From Steroidobacteraceae bacterium (lineage in GTDB: Bacteria > Pseudomonadota > Gammaproteobacteria > Steroidobacterales > Steroidobacteraceae), in contig JAFMJH010000013.1 in the NCBI GenBank assembly GCA_017853555.1, forward strand, positions 1-59,061: a stretch of 59,061 nt of DNA. Direction: 5' to 3'. Shown here piece by piece: positions 8,039 through 16,701 of the stretch. Position 1 is the stretch's first letter. Each line of letters opens with the position of its first letter. The notes beneath the pieces were generated by a model. It saw nothing but the letters and a program-made list of their open reading frames with translations, ran no database searches and was not told the origin of the DNA. The position numbers were made by a program, and so were the translations under genes.

Positions 8039-8716
8039 TCAGACGCCGATGCCGTCGGTCAGCCGCCGATAGGCCGCCCACCACTCGTCCGAGGTGTCCG
8101 ACTTCTCGTAGTCTTTGAAGCAGGGCGTGCCGAGGGTGTAGTGGATCAGCTTGGCCGCGGGGTTCAGGTCGTACTCGGTCTCGAGCCAGTTCCACTCCTT
8201 CGGCAACTCGCCGATCAGCGAGTCGTCCAACCAGGAGAACCGATGCAGGAACGAACCGGGCTTCTCCTGCACCAGCGCCGGCGTCAGCACGCGATTGGCA
8301 GGATGGCTGCAGTTCCAGAGAATCAGGCTGGACCAATTCTTGCGCGGGTAGTTTTCGTTTTTGTTGCCGAGATATTTGACGGCTGCTTTGGTCTTGTAGT
8401 CGTGCTTGGCGACTTGCACGGCCTTGGTCGGGTCGTACAAGCGCGCAAGCTCGGCGATGTCGGTGAGACAGATCATGTCGCCGTCGGCGAACACCGCCAT
8501 GCCTTCGTAATCGCACAGGAAGGGCGTTAGAAACCGCGAATAGATGAACGCGTTGCTGCCATCCTGGTGCGTCTCGGTGTAGAACTTCATCGCGCCGCGC
8601 GCCAGCGGCAGAAAGCGCACCGGAATGGACGACTTTTCGAGCACGCTCTGGCAAAACGCGTGATAAGCGACGGATTCTCTTTGGTCGAAACCCACGACCA
8701 CGGTCAAAGTCTTCAT
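8039..8716 (-). CDS. Glycosyltransferase-like protein (GT8-type fold)
   Basis: 225 residues from an ATG at 8716. The longer frame to 8791 would run into the preceding GMC gene. The start MKTLTVVVGFDQRESVAYHA, a central YSRFLTPFL and the ADGDMICLTDIAEL motif (DxD metal-binding type) match GT-A nucleotide-sugar transferases of the GT8 and related families. NENYPRKNWSS and HYTLGTPCF near the C terminus also fit this group. No signal peptide or membrane segment, so cytoplasmic. It lies 31 bp downstream of the GMC oxidoreductase gene and may be transcribed with it. Acceptor and donor sugars cannot be told from the sequence. Confidence 0.75.
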   Translation of the reverse strand: MKTLTVVVGFDQRESVAYHAFCQSVLEKSSIPVRFLPLARGAMKFYTETHQDGSNAFIYSRFLTPFLCDYEGMAVFADGDMICLTDIAELARLYDPTKAVQVAKHDYKTKAAVKYLGNKNENYPRKNWSSLILWNCSHPANRVLTPALVQEKPGSFLHRFSWLDDSLIGELPKEWNWLETEYDLNPAAKLIHYTLGTPCFKDYEKSDTSDEWWAAYRRLTDGIGV

Positions 8717-8747
8717 GTTGCTAAAGTCGACTCTTGTTGGAAGTTCG

Positions 8748-10469
8748 TTAGGTAGGTATTTGACGACGTCCCGCGATGAGGTCGGCCGCACGCTCGGCGA
8801 TCGCGATCACCGCGGCATTGGTCATCGCCGGCACGATCTGCGGCATCACCGAAGCGTCGGCAACGTACAAGCCCGTCACGCCCTTGACCGACAGATCCGG
8901 GGCGACCGGCGCCCCCGCATCGGCGCCCATCCGCGCCGTGCCGACCGGATGATAAAACGGACTCGTGCCGCGTTTCACGAAGTCGCGCAACGCGCTTGCG
9001 TCGTCCGTCCCCGGGCCGGGATAAACCTCGCGCGCCACCCAGTCGGACATCTCTTTCGCGCGTCCGAGATCGCGCGCCAACCTCACGGCCTCGACCAGGG
9101 TGTCAAGATCCGCCGTCTCTTCATAGGTGCGCGGGTCGATGACAGGCGCGAGCGCGGCGGCGGCGGATGCGAGCCGCACGGTGCCGCGACTGCGCGGCTG
9201 CATCAGGCACGGCACGATCGTGAAACAGTTCTGCGGCGCAGCGCCCACCGAAGGAATCACGAAAGGCACGGTGACGGCCATGAGGAGCACGTTCGGCACG
9301 CCGCTCGCGCCCAACGTGGTGAAGAGCATGCCCTCGCCATGGTTGTAGGCGGAGGTCGGCACCGCGCGTCGCGCTTCGAAAGCGACACCGCCGACGAGGG
9401 GATGGTCGTGCAAATTCGCACCGACCTCGGCGTGATCGACCCGCACTTCGATGCCGAACTGCCGCAAATGCGCGGCAGGGCCGATACCCGACAACATCAG
9501 CAATTTTGGCGTGTCGATGGCGCCGGTCGCGAGGATCACGCCGCGTTCGGCACGCAATTCGGTGATCTCGCCGGCATGCAGATAGCGCACGCCGACGCAC
9601 CGCTCGCCTTCGAACAGCAATGTTTGAATCGGTGCATCACCGAGCAAAAAGAGGTTCGTCCGATCCGCGATCGGTTGCAAATAGGCGCGCGCTGCATGCT
9701 CGCGCACGCGGCCGGCACCGATCGTGAATTGGTTCCAGCACGCCTCGCCTGCGGCAGCGCCGTTGAGGTCGTCGCTCCAGGCGTGGCCCCGGGCGCGTGC
9801 TGCGCCCAAAAAATCGCGCGCGAGCGGACTGGCGCTGGCCGCATCGACCGCCAGCACGTCGAGCGGCCCATCACCCCCGCGCCAGGCATTCGCGCCGCCG
9901 GAATAGGTTTCGCTGCGGCGATGCATCGGCAACAACGCGGCATGATTCCAGCCCGTTGCGCCAAGCGCCTCCCAACGATCGTAGGCGCGCGCATCGCCGC
10001 GCTGATGACCCATCGCATTGATCAGCGAAGAGCCGCCGAATCCCTTGCCGCGCGGACAAGGCAGCGGTCGACCATCGAGACCGGGCTGCGGCACGGTTCG
10101 ATAGGCATGATCGTTCGGACCGCCTTGCAAACCCGGCCAGGCCAACGGCGCATCGACGGCGACATCGGTCGGCCACGAACCGGCTTCGAGTACTGCAACA
10201 TTGAGGTGCGAATCGGTACTCAGACGATTGGCGAGCACGCAGCCGGCCGTGCCGCCACCCACGATCAACCAGTCGATCCGGCGACCGATGGGCTTCGACC
10301 TGCGCGTCGAGCGCACCGCCGCGGGCACGCCCTCGGCCGCGAGCAACGACGCCGCGGCACTCAACCCGAGCCCTGCCCCCAACGCCCAGCGCACGGCCTC
10401 GCGACGATCGATGTGCCCGCTCGCGAGCCGTTGCTGCAGATGCGACAGGACACCCGCCGCGCGGCTCAT
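8748..10469 (-). CDS. GMC-family FAD oxidoreductase with Tat-like leader
   Basis: 573 residues. Start ATG at 10469 overlaps the stop of the channel gene as ATGA. The leader IDRREAVRWALGAGLGLSAA resembles a twin-arginine signal. The FAD-binding motif is DWLIVGGGTAGCVLANRLS, followed by the GMC signature around RGKGFGGSSLINAMGHQRGD, and the C-terminal YHPVGTARMG with DASVMPQIVPAMTNAAVIA. The usual Cys in HPVGTCRMG is Ala here. The family oxidises alcohols; the substrate is not evident. Its position as third gene after a SET protein and a MotA/TolQ/ExbB-like channel is unusual. Confidence 0.9.
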   Translation of the reverse strand: MSRAAGVLSHLQQRLASGHIDRREAVRWALGAGLGLSAAASLLAAEGVPAAVRSTRRSKPIGRRIDWLIVGGGTAGCVLANRLSTDSHLNVAVLEAGSWPTDVAVDAPLAWPGLQGGPNDHAYRTVPQPGLDGRPLPCPRGKGFGGSSLINAMGHQRGDARAYDRWEALGATGWNHAALLPMHRRSETYSGGANAWRGGDGPLDVLAVDAASASPLARDFLGAARARGHAWSDDLNGAAAGEACWNQFTIGAGRVREHAARAYLQPIADRTNLFLLGDAPIQTLLFEGERCVGVRYLHAGEITELRAERGVILATGAIDTPKLLMLSGIGPAAHLRQFGIEVRVDHAEVGANLHDHPLVGGVAFEARRAVPTSAYNHGEGMLFTTLGASGVPNVLLMAVTVPFVIPSVGAAPQNCFTIVPCLMQPRSRGTVRLASAAAALAPVIDPRTYEETADLDTLVEAVRLARDLGRAKEMSDWVAREVYPGPGTDDASALRDFVKRGTSPFYHPVGTARMGADAGAPVAPDLSVKGVTGLYVADASVMPQIVPAMTNAAVIAIAERAADLIAGRRQIPT

Positions 10470-11350
10470 TTGCCTTCGCGCATCTGACGCAGCAGTCGGC
10501 GATCGACGTAGGTGCGCGAGTCGAGCACCAGACGATCTTGAGCCTGCTGCAGTTGGTGCAACCAGAACATCACGACGATGGTCATGATGAGTGCGGTCAA
10601 GGTCGAATTGAAGGTCACGCCCAGACCGAGCGTCACCCCGGAGATGTCGCCACCCATCGCGCCCTGCGCTTCCTGCAACGCGGCACCGATACCGCGTACC
10701 GTGCCGACGAACCCGACCGCCGGAATCGCCCAGGCCGTGAAACGCACCATCGAGAGCTTGGCCTCCTGGCTCGACGATTCGAATTCGCATTCGTCGCGAA
10801 CGGCCTCGGCCGCATCCTGTATGCGCCCGGTGGCACCAAAGCGCGTCAGCGCGACGGTCAACAACCGCGGCAGGAACATCTCCTGCTCCTGCGGCGACAG
10901 ATTCTCGATGGTGCGCGAATAAACCCGGACGTCTTCGGGCAACACCACCATGCCCTCGCCGACGGTCACGTAGTTCTTGTCGAGCAGACGTCGGGCGCGC
11001 GTCGTACCGCGCCATTGGCGGCCCAACATCACGAGCGCCCACAACGCGAGCGTCGTGGACACCTGCTGCTCATAGTCACGCAGGATCACGAAGGGCGAAC
11101 GCAATTGCCGTACCGCGTGATCGGCCTTGTCGGCGTTGGTGACGCGCTGGGGGGCGTTGAGGATCGCGTCGGCATTGGGCCTGATGTAGAGCGCCCAGAT
11201 CGCCTGCGTCAGAACCAGACACAACAGCAGCGCGACGAACCCGAACACCACGTCCTGCGACGTCCAGCGCTCCTGGTTGCGATAGCCGTCGGCGCCCCGT
11301 TTTTTCTCGATCGACAGAGGTTTCGAGGTTTCCATAGCGCCGAAAATCAT
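10466..11350 (-). CDS. MotA/TolQ/ExbB-like inner-membrane channel protein
   Basis: 294 residues with one hydrophobic helix near residue 40 (VVFGFVALLLCLVLTQ), a second around 85-100, a large soluble loop, and two C-terminal helices. The AIPAVGFVGTVRGIGAAL segment and VTFNSTLTALIMTIVVMFW match the pore region of the MotA/TolQ/ExbB proton-channel family. No ExbD/TolR/MotB partner is in the window, so an energy-coupling complex cannot be completed from these data. The ATG at 11350 lies 5 bp after the SET gene stop, with GAGGTG immediately in front; an alternative ATG at 11335 would remove five residues. The stop overlaps the GMC start. Confidence 0.78.
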   Translation of the reverse strand: MIFGAMETSKPLSIEKKRGADGYRNQERWTSQDVVFGFVALLLCLVLTQAIWALYIRPNADAILNAPQRVTNADKADHAVRQLRSPFVILRDYEQQVSTTLALWALVMLGRQWRGTTRARRLLDKNYVTVGEGMVVLPEDVRVYSRTIENLSPQEQEMFLPRLLTVALTRFGATGRIQDAAEAVRDECEFESSSQEAKLSMVRFTAWAIPAVGFVGTVRGIGAALQEAQGAMGGDISGVTLGLGVTFNSTLTALIMTIVVMFWLHQLQQAQDRLVLDSRTYVDRRLLRQMREGK

Positions 11351-11355
11351 ACACC

Positions 11356-11790
11356 TCAGCGCGGAGCGGTGCGCCTGCGGAATACGTGCTCCTCGCCGAA
11401 GGCCCGATCGTAGTCCAGCGTGAGTTCCTCACCCGCGGCGATGCTGCGTCGCGTCACGTAATGCCCGGGACTCACGAGCTTCACGTTGGGCTCTTTGGAG
11501 TGATTGACGTACTGATAGAGACTGAAGGCATTGAACCCCGAGCGGGGCAGCAAATACCCCCCCGACTCGTGCTCGCAAAACGCATCGACCAGCCGACGCA
11601 CCCCGGCCGGAGCGGTGCGCAGCTGCGCTTCGGAGATCCGCACGTCGCGCGTCGGCAACGGCGATTCGAGCACGCGCACGCCTTTTGGAATGCGTCGAAT
11701 GGCGAGCACGCCGACACCGTGAATCTTCGACACGCCGATCCGGCAATAGACCTCGTCGTGCAGGTGGCGAAGGAGTTTTTTGCGTTTCAT
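11356..11790 (-). CDS. SET-domain protein (putative lysine methyltransferase)
   Basis: 144 residues. I choose the ATG at 11790 because GAGGTC precedes it by about 4 bases; the longer frame adds 37 unconvincing residues. The chain begins MKRKKLLRHL and is essentially one SET domain: IHGVGVLAIRRIPKGV, YVNHSKEPNVKLV (the NHS-x-x-PN motif) and GEELTLDYD (ELxxDY motif). These bind S-adenosylmethionine and form the knot. No pre-SET or post-SET Cys cluster is visible. It is first in an operon with a channel protein and a GMC oxidoreductase; a protein-lysine methyltransferase acting on a bacterial target is the family expectation. Confidence 0.85.
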   Translation of the reverse strand: MKRKKLLRHLHDEVYCRIGVSKIHGVGVLAIRRIPKGVRVLESPLPTRDVRISEAQLRTAPAGVRRLVDAFCEHESGGYLLPRSGFNAFSLYQYVNHSKEPNVKLVSPGHYVTRRSIAAGEELTLDYDRAFGEEHVFRRRTAPR

Positions 11791-11904
11791 TTGACCTCGC
11801 GGAGGCGCGTGATCGTGCGTGGTTTCAAACGACACCGCAACTGCAACGACGACATCGACAAGCTTGCGAAGGTTGGATTGACCATCCCCCATCCCATCCA
11901 CACC

Positions 11905-11960
11905 TTCAAATTTTTACGATTAGTTGTTATCTTTAATGTTATCTTCCGCACACTTGATCG
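11905..11960. promoter_or_regulatory. AT-rich divergent intergenic region
   Basis: The gap between the SET gene and the CxxCxxCC gene contains a locally AT-rich stretch (TTTTTACGATTAGTTGTTAT and following) in an otherwise GC-rich sequence. It is the probable promoter zone for the plus-strand pair; exact hexamers are ambiguous. Confidence 0.35.
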
Positions 11961-11996
11961 CGGCAGAAACATAAAAACGGTCAGTTCGGGGCCAAC

Positions 11997-12425
11997 TTGT
12001 CGTTGTTCGATCACTGCGCTGAATGCAGAAGTTGTTGTCACGTAGACCAAGGGGCACCGCCTCTCGTGGTCAATTTGACGTCTCTCGAGCGTCGCTCGCT
12101 GGGACCCATCTGCATCGCTACCCGTTGCCAGCATCTCGGCAACAAGGGCTGCACACTCGAGAAAAACAAGCCTTTCGGCTGCGACCTCTATCCGCTCGCG
12201 TACGACCCGGAAGGGAAGCGGTTCTATTTCGATCGCGAGTGCCCGCTGCTGCCCACCTACATGCGCGAACTCGACGTATCGGGCAGCGATGCCTCGCGGC
12301 ACCTCGCACGCATGCAGGCGGCGATCCGGCGTCTTGAGAAAACCGACCTCAATTATCTGCGGGCGAACTTCGAATTCGACCGCGATTACTTCGACCTGGA
12401 ACCACTGAACAGGACACCCGACTGA
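11997..12425 (+). CDS. YkgJ-type CxxCxxCC metal-binding protein
   Basis: 142 residues, apparently starting at TTG (11997), since the motif-bearing residues begin immediately: HCAECRSCCHVD, followed by CIATRCQHLGNKGCTL and FGCDLYPLAY. This matches the zinc/iron-chelating YkgJ (UPF0153) family, which holds a metal through a Cys cluster. No signal peptide. The stop overlaps the next ATG as TGATG, so the two proteins are translationally coupled. The function of the family is not established. Confidence 0.75.
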   Translation: MSLFDHCAECRSCCHVDQGAPPLVVNLTSLERRSLGPICIATRCQHLGNKGCTLEKNKPFGCDLYPLAYDPEGKRFYFDRECPLLPTYMRELDVSGSDASRHLARMQAAIRRLEKTDLNYLRANFEFDRDYFDLEPLNRTPD

Positions 12426-13318
12426 TGCGGATGGAAATGTATTCGGTTGCGACGGTAAAGGCGCCGGCCTTCGATACCCCGACTCAGACCTACCGGGTCG
12501 GACACCAGAGCTGGACGCTCAACAACCTGTGCGTACCGAGTTACCACAATGACATCCCCTACTTCACCACCCGCTGGGATGCCCTCTGCCCCTACATCAC
12601 GGTCTCCGAAGAGATGCTGGCCTGCGCCAAGCGTCCGCTCATCGTGTACGCCTTGCCGCCCGACAGTCCATACGGCGTGCCCATCAACGACAAATACGGT
12701 CTCGTCGATCTGAAGTCGGCCGCCTTCTGGGGCGACGCGCGCCGCATCCGCAAGTTCGCCGAACTCGAAAAGCGGTTCCGCGAATTCCGCATCGAAACCA
12801 CGGTGGTCCCGGGCAGCACCCTCGACGTCTCGACCATGATGGAAATGGGCGGTGAGCACTTCGAGAAGTGCGAAATCGAAATACAGGAAATCGAGGGCTT
12901 CCTCGATTACGTGCGCAACCTCGACGTATTGGTGATTCGCGCGACCCATTCGAGCGGCGAACTCGCATTCACGGACGTATCGATCCTGATGCCCGAGTAC
13001 GACCAGATCTACGGCAGTTTCTGCCAGTGGAACGAAAACTATCGCAACCGCTCGCCGGGGCTGTACGCCTGCCTGGCGGTCTGCCATTGGGGTCGCGAAA
13101 ACGGCTATCGCTACTACAACCTGGGTCCCGTCGGCGACTACAACTACAAAGAGCTGTTCGTCACGGACCTGCAGCCCATTTATGCGATCGCGATGATCGA
13201 GCCCGGCCATCCGTTGCTCGAAGACCCGACCTCACCGATCAATACGGACTTCCCGGCCGGCGGCGTGAACAAGCTGCATCGTCGCAAGTTCGAACTCATT
13301 TCGTCGTCGAAACCCTGA
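12425..13318 (+). CDS. GNAT/FemAB-like acyltransferase-fold hypothetical protein
   Basis: 297 residues, coupled to the CxxCxxCC gene by a 1-base stop/start overlap. The C-terminal third (GLYACLAVCHWGRENGYRYY, then NLGPVGDYNYKELF) resembles the acyl-CoA- or aminoacyl-tRNA-dependent acyltransferase fold of GNAT/FemAB proteins, where a helix is followed by a strand ending in a bulge. The N-terminal half contains a region rich in acidic residues. No signal peptide. The 3' end overlaps the convergent metallophosphoesterase gene by 23 bp. The acyltransferase assignment is tentative; substrate unknown. Confidence 0.55.
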   Translation: MRMEMYSVATVKAPAFDTPTQTYRVGHQSWTLNNLCVPSYHNDIPYFTTRWDALCPYITVSEEMLACAKRPLIVYALPPDSPYGVPINDKYGLVDLKSAAFWGDARRIRKFAELEKRFREFRIETTVVPGSTLDVSTMMEMGGEHFEKCEIEIQEIEGFLDYVRNLDVLVIRATHSSGELAFTDVSILMPEYDQIYGSFCQWNENYRNRSPGLYACLAVCHWGRENGYRYYNLGPVGDYNYKELFVTDLQPIYAIAMIEPGHPLLEDPTSPINTDFPAGGVNKLHRRKFELISSSKP

Positions 13319-15083
13319 CTGCACTCCCGGCTTTGGCCGGCGCGCTCACCGTCCACTCGTGATCGATCTGCGCGTTCTTGCGAGTCGCGTTCTCGTCCTT
13401 CGGTAACCACGCCCGCACGTAGCGCGCCGTGATGGCGCTCGGCGTCACGGTCACCCGCATGTGCCCCGAACTGCTCAGTATCGTGCCGGCTGCGTAGTGA
13501 TAGTCGGCCGCGATGTTCGCCCCGCTGCTGTTGTTCTTCGCACTCGGTTGCGGCACGGTCTGATACACGACCCCATCCAGTTCCTGCTTCGCATACAGAT
13601 GGTCGTGCCCGTGGAATACCGCGGTGACCTTGTACTTGACCATCAAGTCGTGAATCGGCGCGATCCAACCGGGGCGCTTCTGCGCGAAACCCGCTGTCCC
13701 GTCCGCGTTCTTGCCGCCCCACTCGTAAAACGGCGCCGCTTCGATACCGCCGCGCATCGCGCCATCGAGCCCGCCGACGAGATTGTGCAGAAACACGAAC
13801 TTGAAGGTCGCCTGACTGCGCGACAACGTGTCGAGCAGCCACTGATACTGCTTGTCGCCCAAGGTGAAAGTCCAGGCGTCGGTACCCGGCTTCTTGGTCG
13901 TATTCCAAAACGGGTCGAGCACGATGAACTGTGCATCACCCCATTGCCATGAGTACCAGGCGACCCGATTGCCGGCCACGGGGTCGACGAACGAATCGCC
14001 CGCATAAAACCCGCCGGGGGTTGGGATAGGGAAGAACTCCAGTCGCGCCTGGGATGCCCAGATGGCGAGATTCTGTGCCGTGCCGTTGTTCAACCAGCCC
14101 AATTCGGCATCGTGATTGCCGTTGACCAGGAACAGCGGCACCGAATGGGTCACGAGACCGAAATTCGCCCGCTCGTACACGTAACGTGCATCCAGCGCCG
14201 CTTTGCTCGTCGGCTGCGCGAGCACGGCCGTCAACGGCTCGGCATACTTTTCCGTCATGAAGGTATCGCCGAGGTCGACGTGAAAGTCGGCTTGATCGGC
14301 GAGCACGTTGGCCAGCGTGCGCTTGTACTGGTCCAGATCGGAATTCTCGTCGAGATGCGAATCGGCTTGGATGGTGAACGTGAAGCTCGTTCCGGCAGGT
14401 CGCGCCGTCTGGAATCGGTAGTAGCGCGACACGATGTCCGGCGCCGAGCCGCCCTGCTGCAGGGTCACCCGATACTGATACGCCGTGTTGGGCTTCAAAT
14501 CCGATAGCGCGACGCTCAAGACTTTCGCCCGCGACAAGGTCTGCGCAGCGGTCTGCTGCTCGACGGTACCCCCGACCGCTTTGTAACTCACCGTCACCGT
14601 ACCGCTGCGATCCGCCGCATAGAGTTTCATGCGGATCGACGTATCGGTCGGCACGCCGAGCACGATGTCCCCGGGGAAGTCGGCGACCGACGCCGCAGGC
14701 ACTGCATTCACCGCGGCAGAGGCGACTCCGGTGCCGATGCGATTGGTCGCGGTGACGCTGCAGGCATAACTCGTGCCGTTGGTGAGCCCCGTCAGGGTGA
14801 TGGGACTCGCCGCCGCACTCGCCGTTCGACTCGCCCCGGCTGCGGTGCAGTTGGCCGTGTAGGAACTGATCGGCGCGCCACCATCGGAGGCGGGCGCAGT
14901 GAAGCTCACCGTGATCGACGCATCACCGACGCTCGCAGCAACGCTCCCGGGCGCGCCCGGGACGACGATCGCCGGTGCAGGCGTCGTCGGCGCCGCAGCA
15001 CTCGGTGCCGCCGCGGATCCGCCGCCGCCACAAGCCGCGGGCAACAGCAACGCGGCAACCAGCAAAAAAATCCGCATCATCAT
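13296..15083 (-). CDS. Lipoprotein metallophosphoesterase with FnIII domain
   Basis: 595 residues from the ATG at 15083, chosen because GGAG lies 6 bases upstream; an ATG at 15110 overlaps the upstream stop as ATGA but gives an odd leader. The lipobox is LPAAC followed by Gly-rich sequence. A fibronectin type III domain (about 40-130) and a second beta-sandwich (about 140-235) precede a calcineurin-like phosphoesterase domain: IQADSHLD, DLGDTF, LVNGNHD and HGHDH. These supply the two-metal site. Expected to act in the periplasm or at the outer membrane on phosphoesters. It is paralogous to the next gene upstream. Confidence 0.85.
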   Translation of the reverse strand: MMMRIFLLVAALLLPAACGGGGSAAAPSAAAPTTPAPAIVVPGAPGSVAASVGDASITVSFTAPASDGGAPISSYTANCTAAGASRTASAAASPITLTGLTNGTSYACSVTATNRIGTGVASAAVNAVPAASVADFPGDIVLGVPTDTSIRMKLYAADRSGTVTVSYKAVGGTVEQQTAAQTLSRAKVLSVALSDLKPNTAYQYRVTLQQGGSAPDIVSRYYRFQTARPAGTSFTFTIQADSHLDENSDLDQYKRTLANVLADQADFHVDLGDTFMTEKYAEPLTAVLAQPTSKAALDARYVYERANFGLVTHSVPLFLVNGNHDAELGWLNNGTAQNLAIWASQARLEFFPIPTPGGFYAGDSFVDPVAGNRVAWYSWQWGDAQFIVLDPFWNTTKKPGTDAWTFTLGDKQYQWLLDTLSRSQATFKFVFLHNLVGGLDGAMRGGIEAAPFYEWGGKNADGTAGFAQKRPGWIAPIHDLMVKYKVTAVFHGHDHLYAKQELDGVVYQTVPQPSAKNNSSGANIAADYHYAAGTILSSSGHMRVTVTPSAITARYVRAWLPKDENATRKNAQIDHEWTVSAPAKAGSAVRVSTTK

Positions 15084-15106
15084 CCTGATCTCCGCTATCG
15101 CCGCGA

Positions 15107-16603
15107 TCATGGAAGCGAATACGAAAACGCCACGCTCCCCGACGTTTTGCCGACGCCCTCATCGGCCGGCAGCCAGGTGCGCACGTATTCGACCCGCACG
15201 CCGGTGGGTGCGACCGTCACGCGCGTGAACCCCGTATTCGGAAATTTGTCACCGCTGTCGTACGCGTCGGCATTGCGCAAGGCGTACTGCGGATCCGCCG
15301 GCTCCGGCAGCGTTTGATACGTGACCCCGTCGAGCATCTGGCGTACCCAGATGTGATCGTGCCCCTGGAAGAAGATCGTCACCTTGTTGGCGGCCATCAA
15401 GCGATGGATCGGCGTCGCCCAGGTCGGTCTGCGCGTCATGAACTCGTCGACCCCGGTGGCGGACTTGCCTCCCCATTCCCAAAGATTGGCGATCTCGATC
15501 CCGCCGCGCCCCGTCCCCATCACGTGATGCGCGAACACGAATTTGTATTTCGCCTTGCTGTTTTCGAGCGTCGTCTTCAGCCATTGGTACTGCGCATCGC
15601 CATGCGTCACTTCCCACAGATTCGAACGCTTCACCCCACCCCCGAAAACGTTGTCGACCGGCACGGGCGATGCCCAATACGGATCGATCACCGCGAACAA
15701 CGCGTCACCCCAGGTCCAGGAATAGTAGTTGCGCAGTTGTCCGATGAACGCCACCTGTTCGGGGTTGCCGCCATAGAACGCGTTGGGCGCGGGCTGCGAA
15801 TACAAAGAATTACGTGCGTTCTGCGCCCACACCGCAACGTTGTTCGGCGTGCCGTCGAGCAGATAGCGTGCCGCCTGTTCGTGATTGCCGTTGACCAGAA
15901 ACAACGCCGCACGTCGTGCGACGGTTGAAAAATACGGGCGTTGCAGCGTGTAGCGTCCGCGCACTTTGGACTCGTCGATTGTGGCGAGATCGAGCTGGTC
16001 TACGCTGAAGTCGTCGCCCATCGCGATGTAGAAGTCGGGACGCCCGGCGGCGACCGTGTCCAGCGTGCGCTGATACAGTGCGGCATCGAATTCATTGCGT
16101 TCGCGCTCCGGGTGCGAGTCCCCCTGAATCGCAAAGCTGAAGGTCGCACCGGGCGCACGCGCGGTCTGGAACGAATACTCATCGCTCGCTTGCGCGGTCG
16201 ATCCGTCCGCCGGCAAGAACTGCAGACGATAAAAATATTTCGTGTCGCCGGTGAGCCCCGTCAAGGCGATTTCCAGCGGCTTGTCGCGCGCGAGCGTGGC
16301 GTTGGCCGTTTGTCGATCGAGTTTTCCGGAAACCGTTCCGTAGGTGATCGTGACGCTGCCGGACTCGGTTGCGGAGTAAACGTTCACGCGCATCGAATCA
16401 TTGGTCGGTGACGCGAGCACGATGTCGCCCTTGAACGTCGCCGCCGACGCCGGCGGCACGACGGGCGGCGTGACGGGGGGAGTCGTCGGCGTGGCTACGG
16501 CGTTCGTCGGCGTCGTGGCGCCACCTCCGCCTCCGCACGCAGAGCACAGCGCGAGACCGAGCAAAACCGCGACCCGTAGGCGCCTTGCAAATTGATGAAA
16601 CAC
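15107..16603 (-). CDS. Lipoprotein metallophosphoesterase (paralogue)
   Basis: 498 residues. Lipoprotein leader MFHQFARRLRVAVLLGLAL with lipobox CSAC, then a poly-Gly and a Thr/Pro-rich linker. A beta-sandwich domain (about 60-150) precedes a calcineurin-like phosphoesterase domain: IQGDSHPE, AMGDDF, LVNGNHE, FAHHVMGTGRGG and QGHDHIW. It resembles the downstream gene throughout its enzyme part but lacks the first FnIII domain, so the pair arose by tandem duplication with domain gain or loss. It is divergent from the YHYH lipoprotein, with a 98-bp gap. Confidence 0.85.
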   Translation of the reverse strand: MFHQFARRLRVAVLLGLALCSACGGGGGATTPTNAVATPTTPPVTPPVVPPASAATFKGDIVLASPTNDSMRVNVYSATESGSVTITYGTVSGKLDRQTANATLARDKPLEIALTGLTGDTKYFYRLQFLPADGSTAQASDEYSFQTARAPGATFSFAIQGDSHPERERNEFDAALYQRTLDTVAAGRPDFYIAMGDDFSVDQLDLATIDESKVRGRYTLQRPYFSTVARRAALFLVNGNHEQAARYLLDGTPNNVAVWAQNARNSLYSQPAPNAFYGGNPEQVAFIGQLRNYYSWTWGDALFAVIDPYWASPVPVDNVFGGGVKRSNLWEVTHGDAQYQWLKTTLENSKAKYKFVFAHHVMGTGRGGIEIANLWEWGGKSATGVDEFMTRRPTWATPIHRLMAANKVTIFFQGHDHIWVRQMLDGVTYQTLPEPADPQYALRNADAYDSGDKFPNTGFTRVTVAPTGVRVEYVRTWLPADEGVGKTSGSVAFSYSLP

Positions 16604-16701
16604 GAAACCCCTCCGCGACCCTACGCAGTTTTACGTAGGCCGCGAGCGGCGGTCGTCAAGAATGGTAAAGCGCGCTCACATGCACTCACAAACGCGCGAT
16701 C

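Noticed and set aside
8715-10487. 590-residue plus-strand frame opposite the first GMC gene
   Set aside because: It is an antisense shadow; the minus strand has unmistakable GMC motifs and an overlapping operon start.
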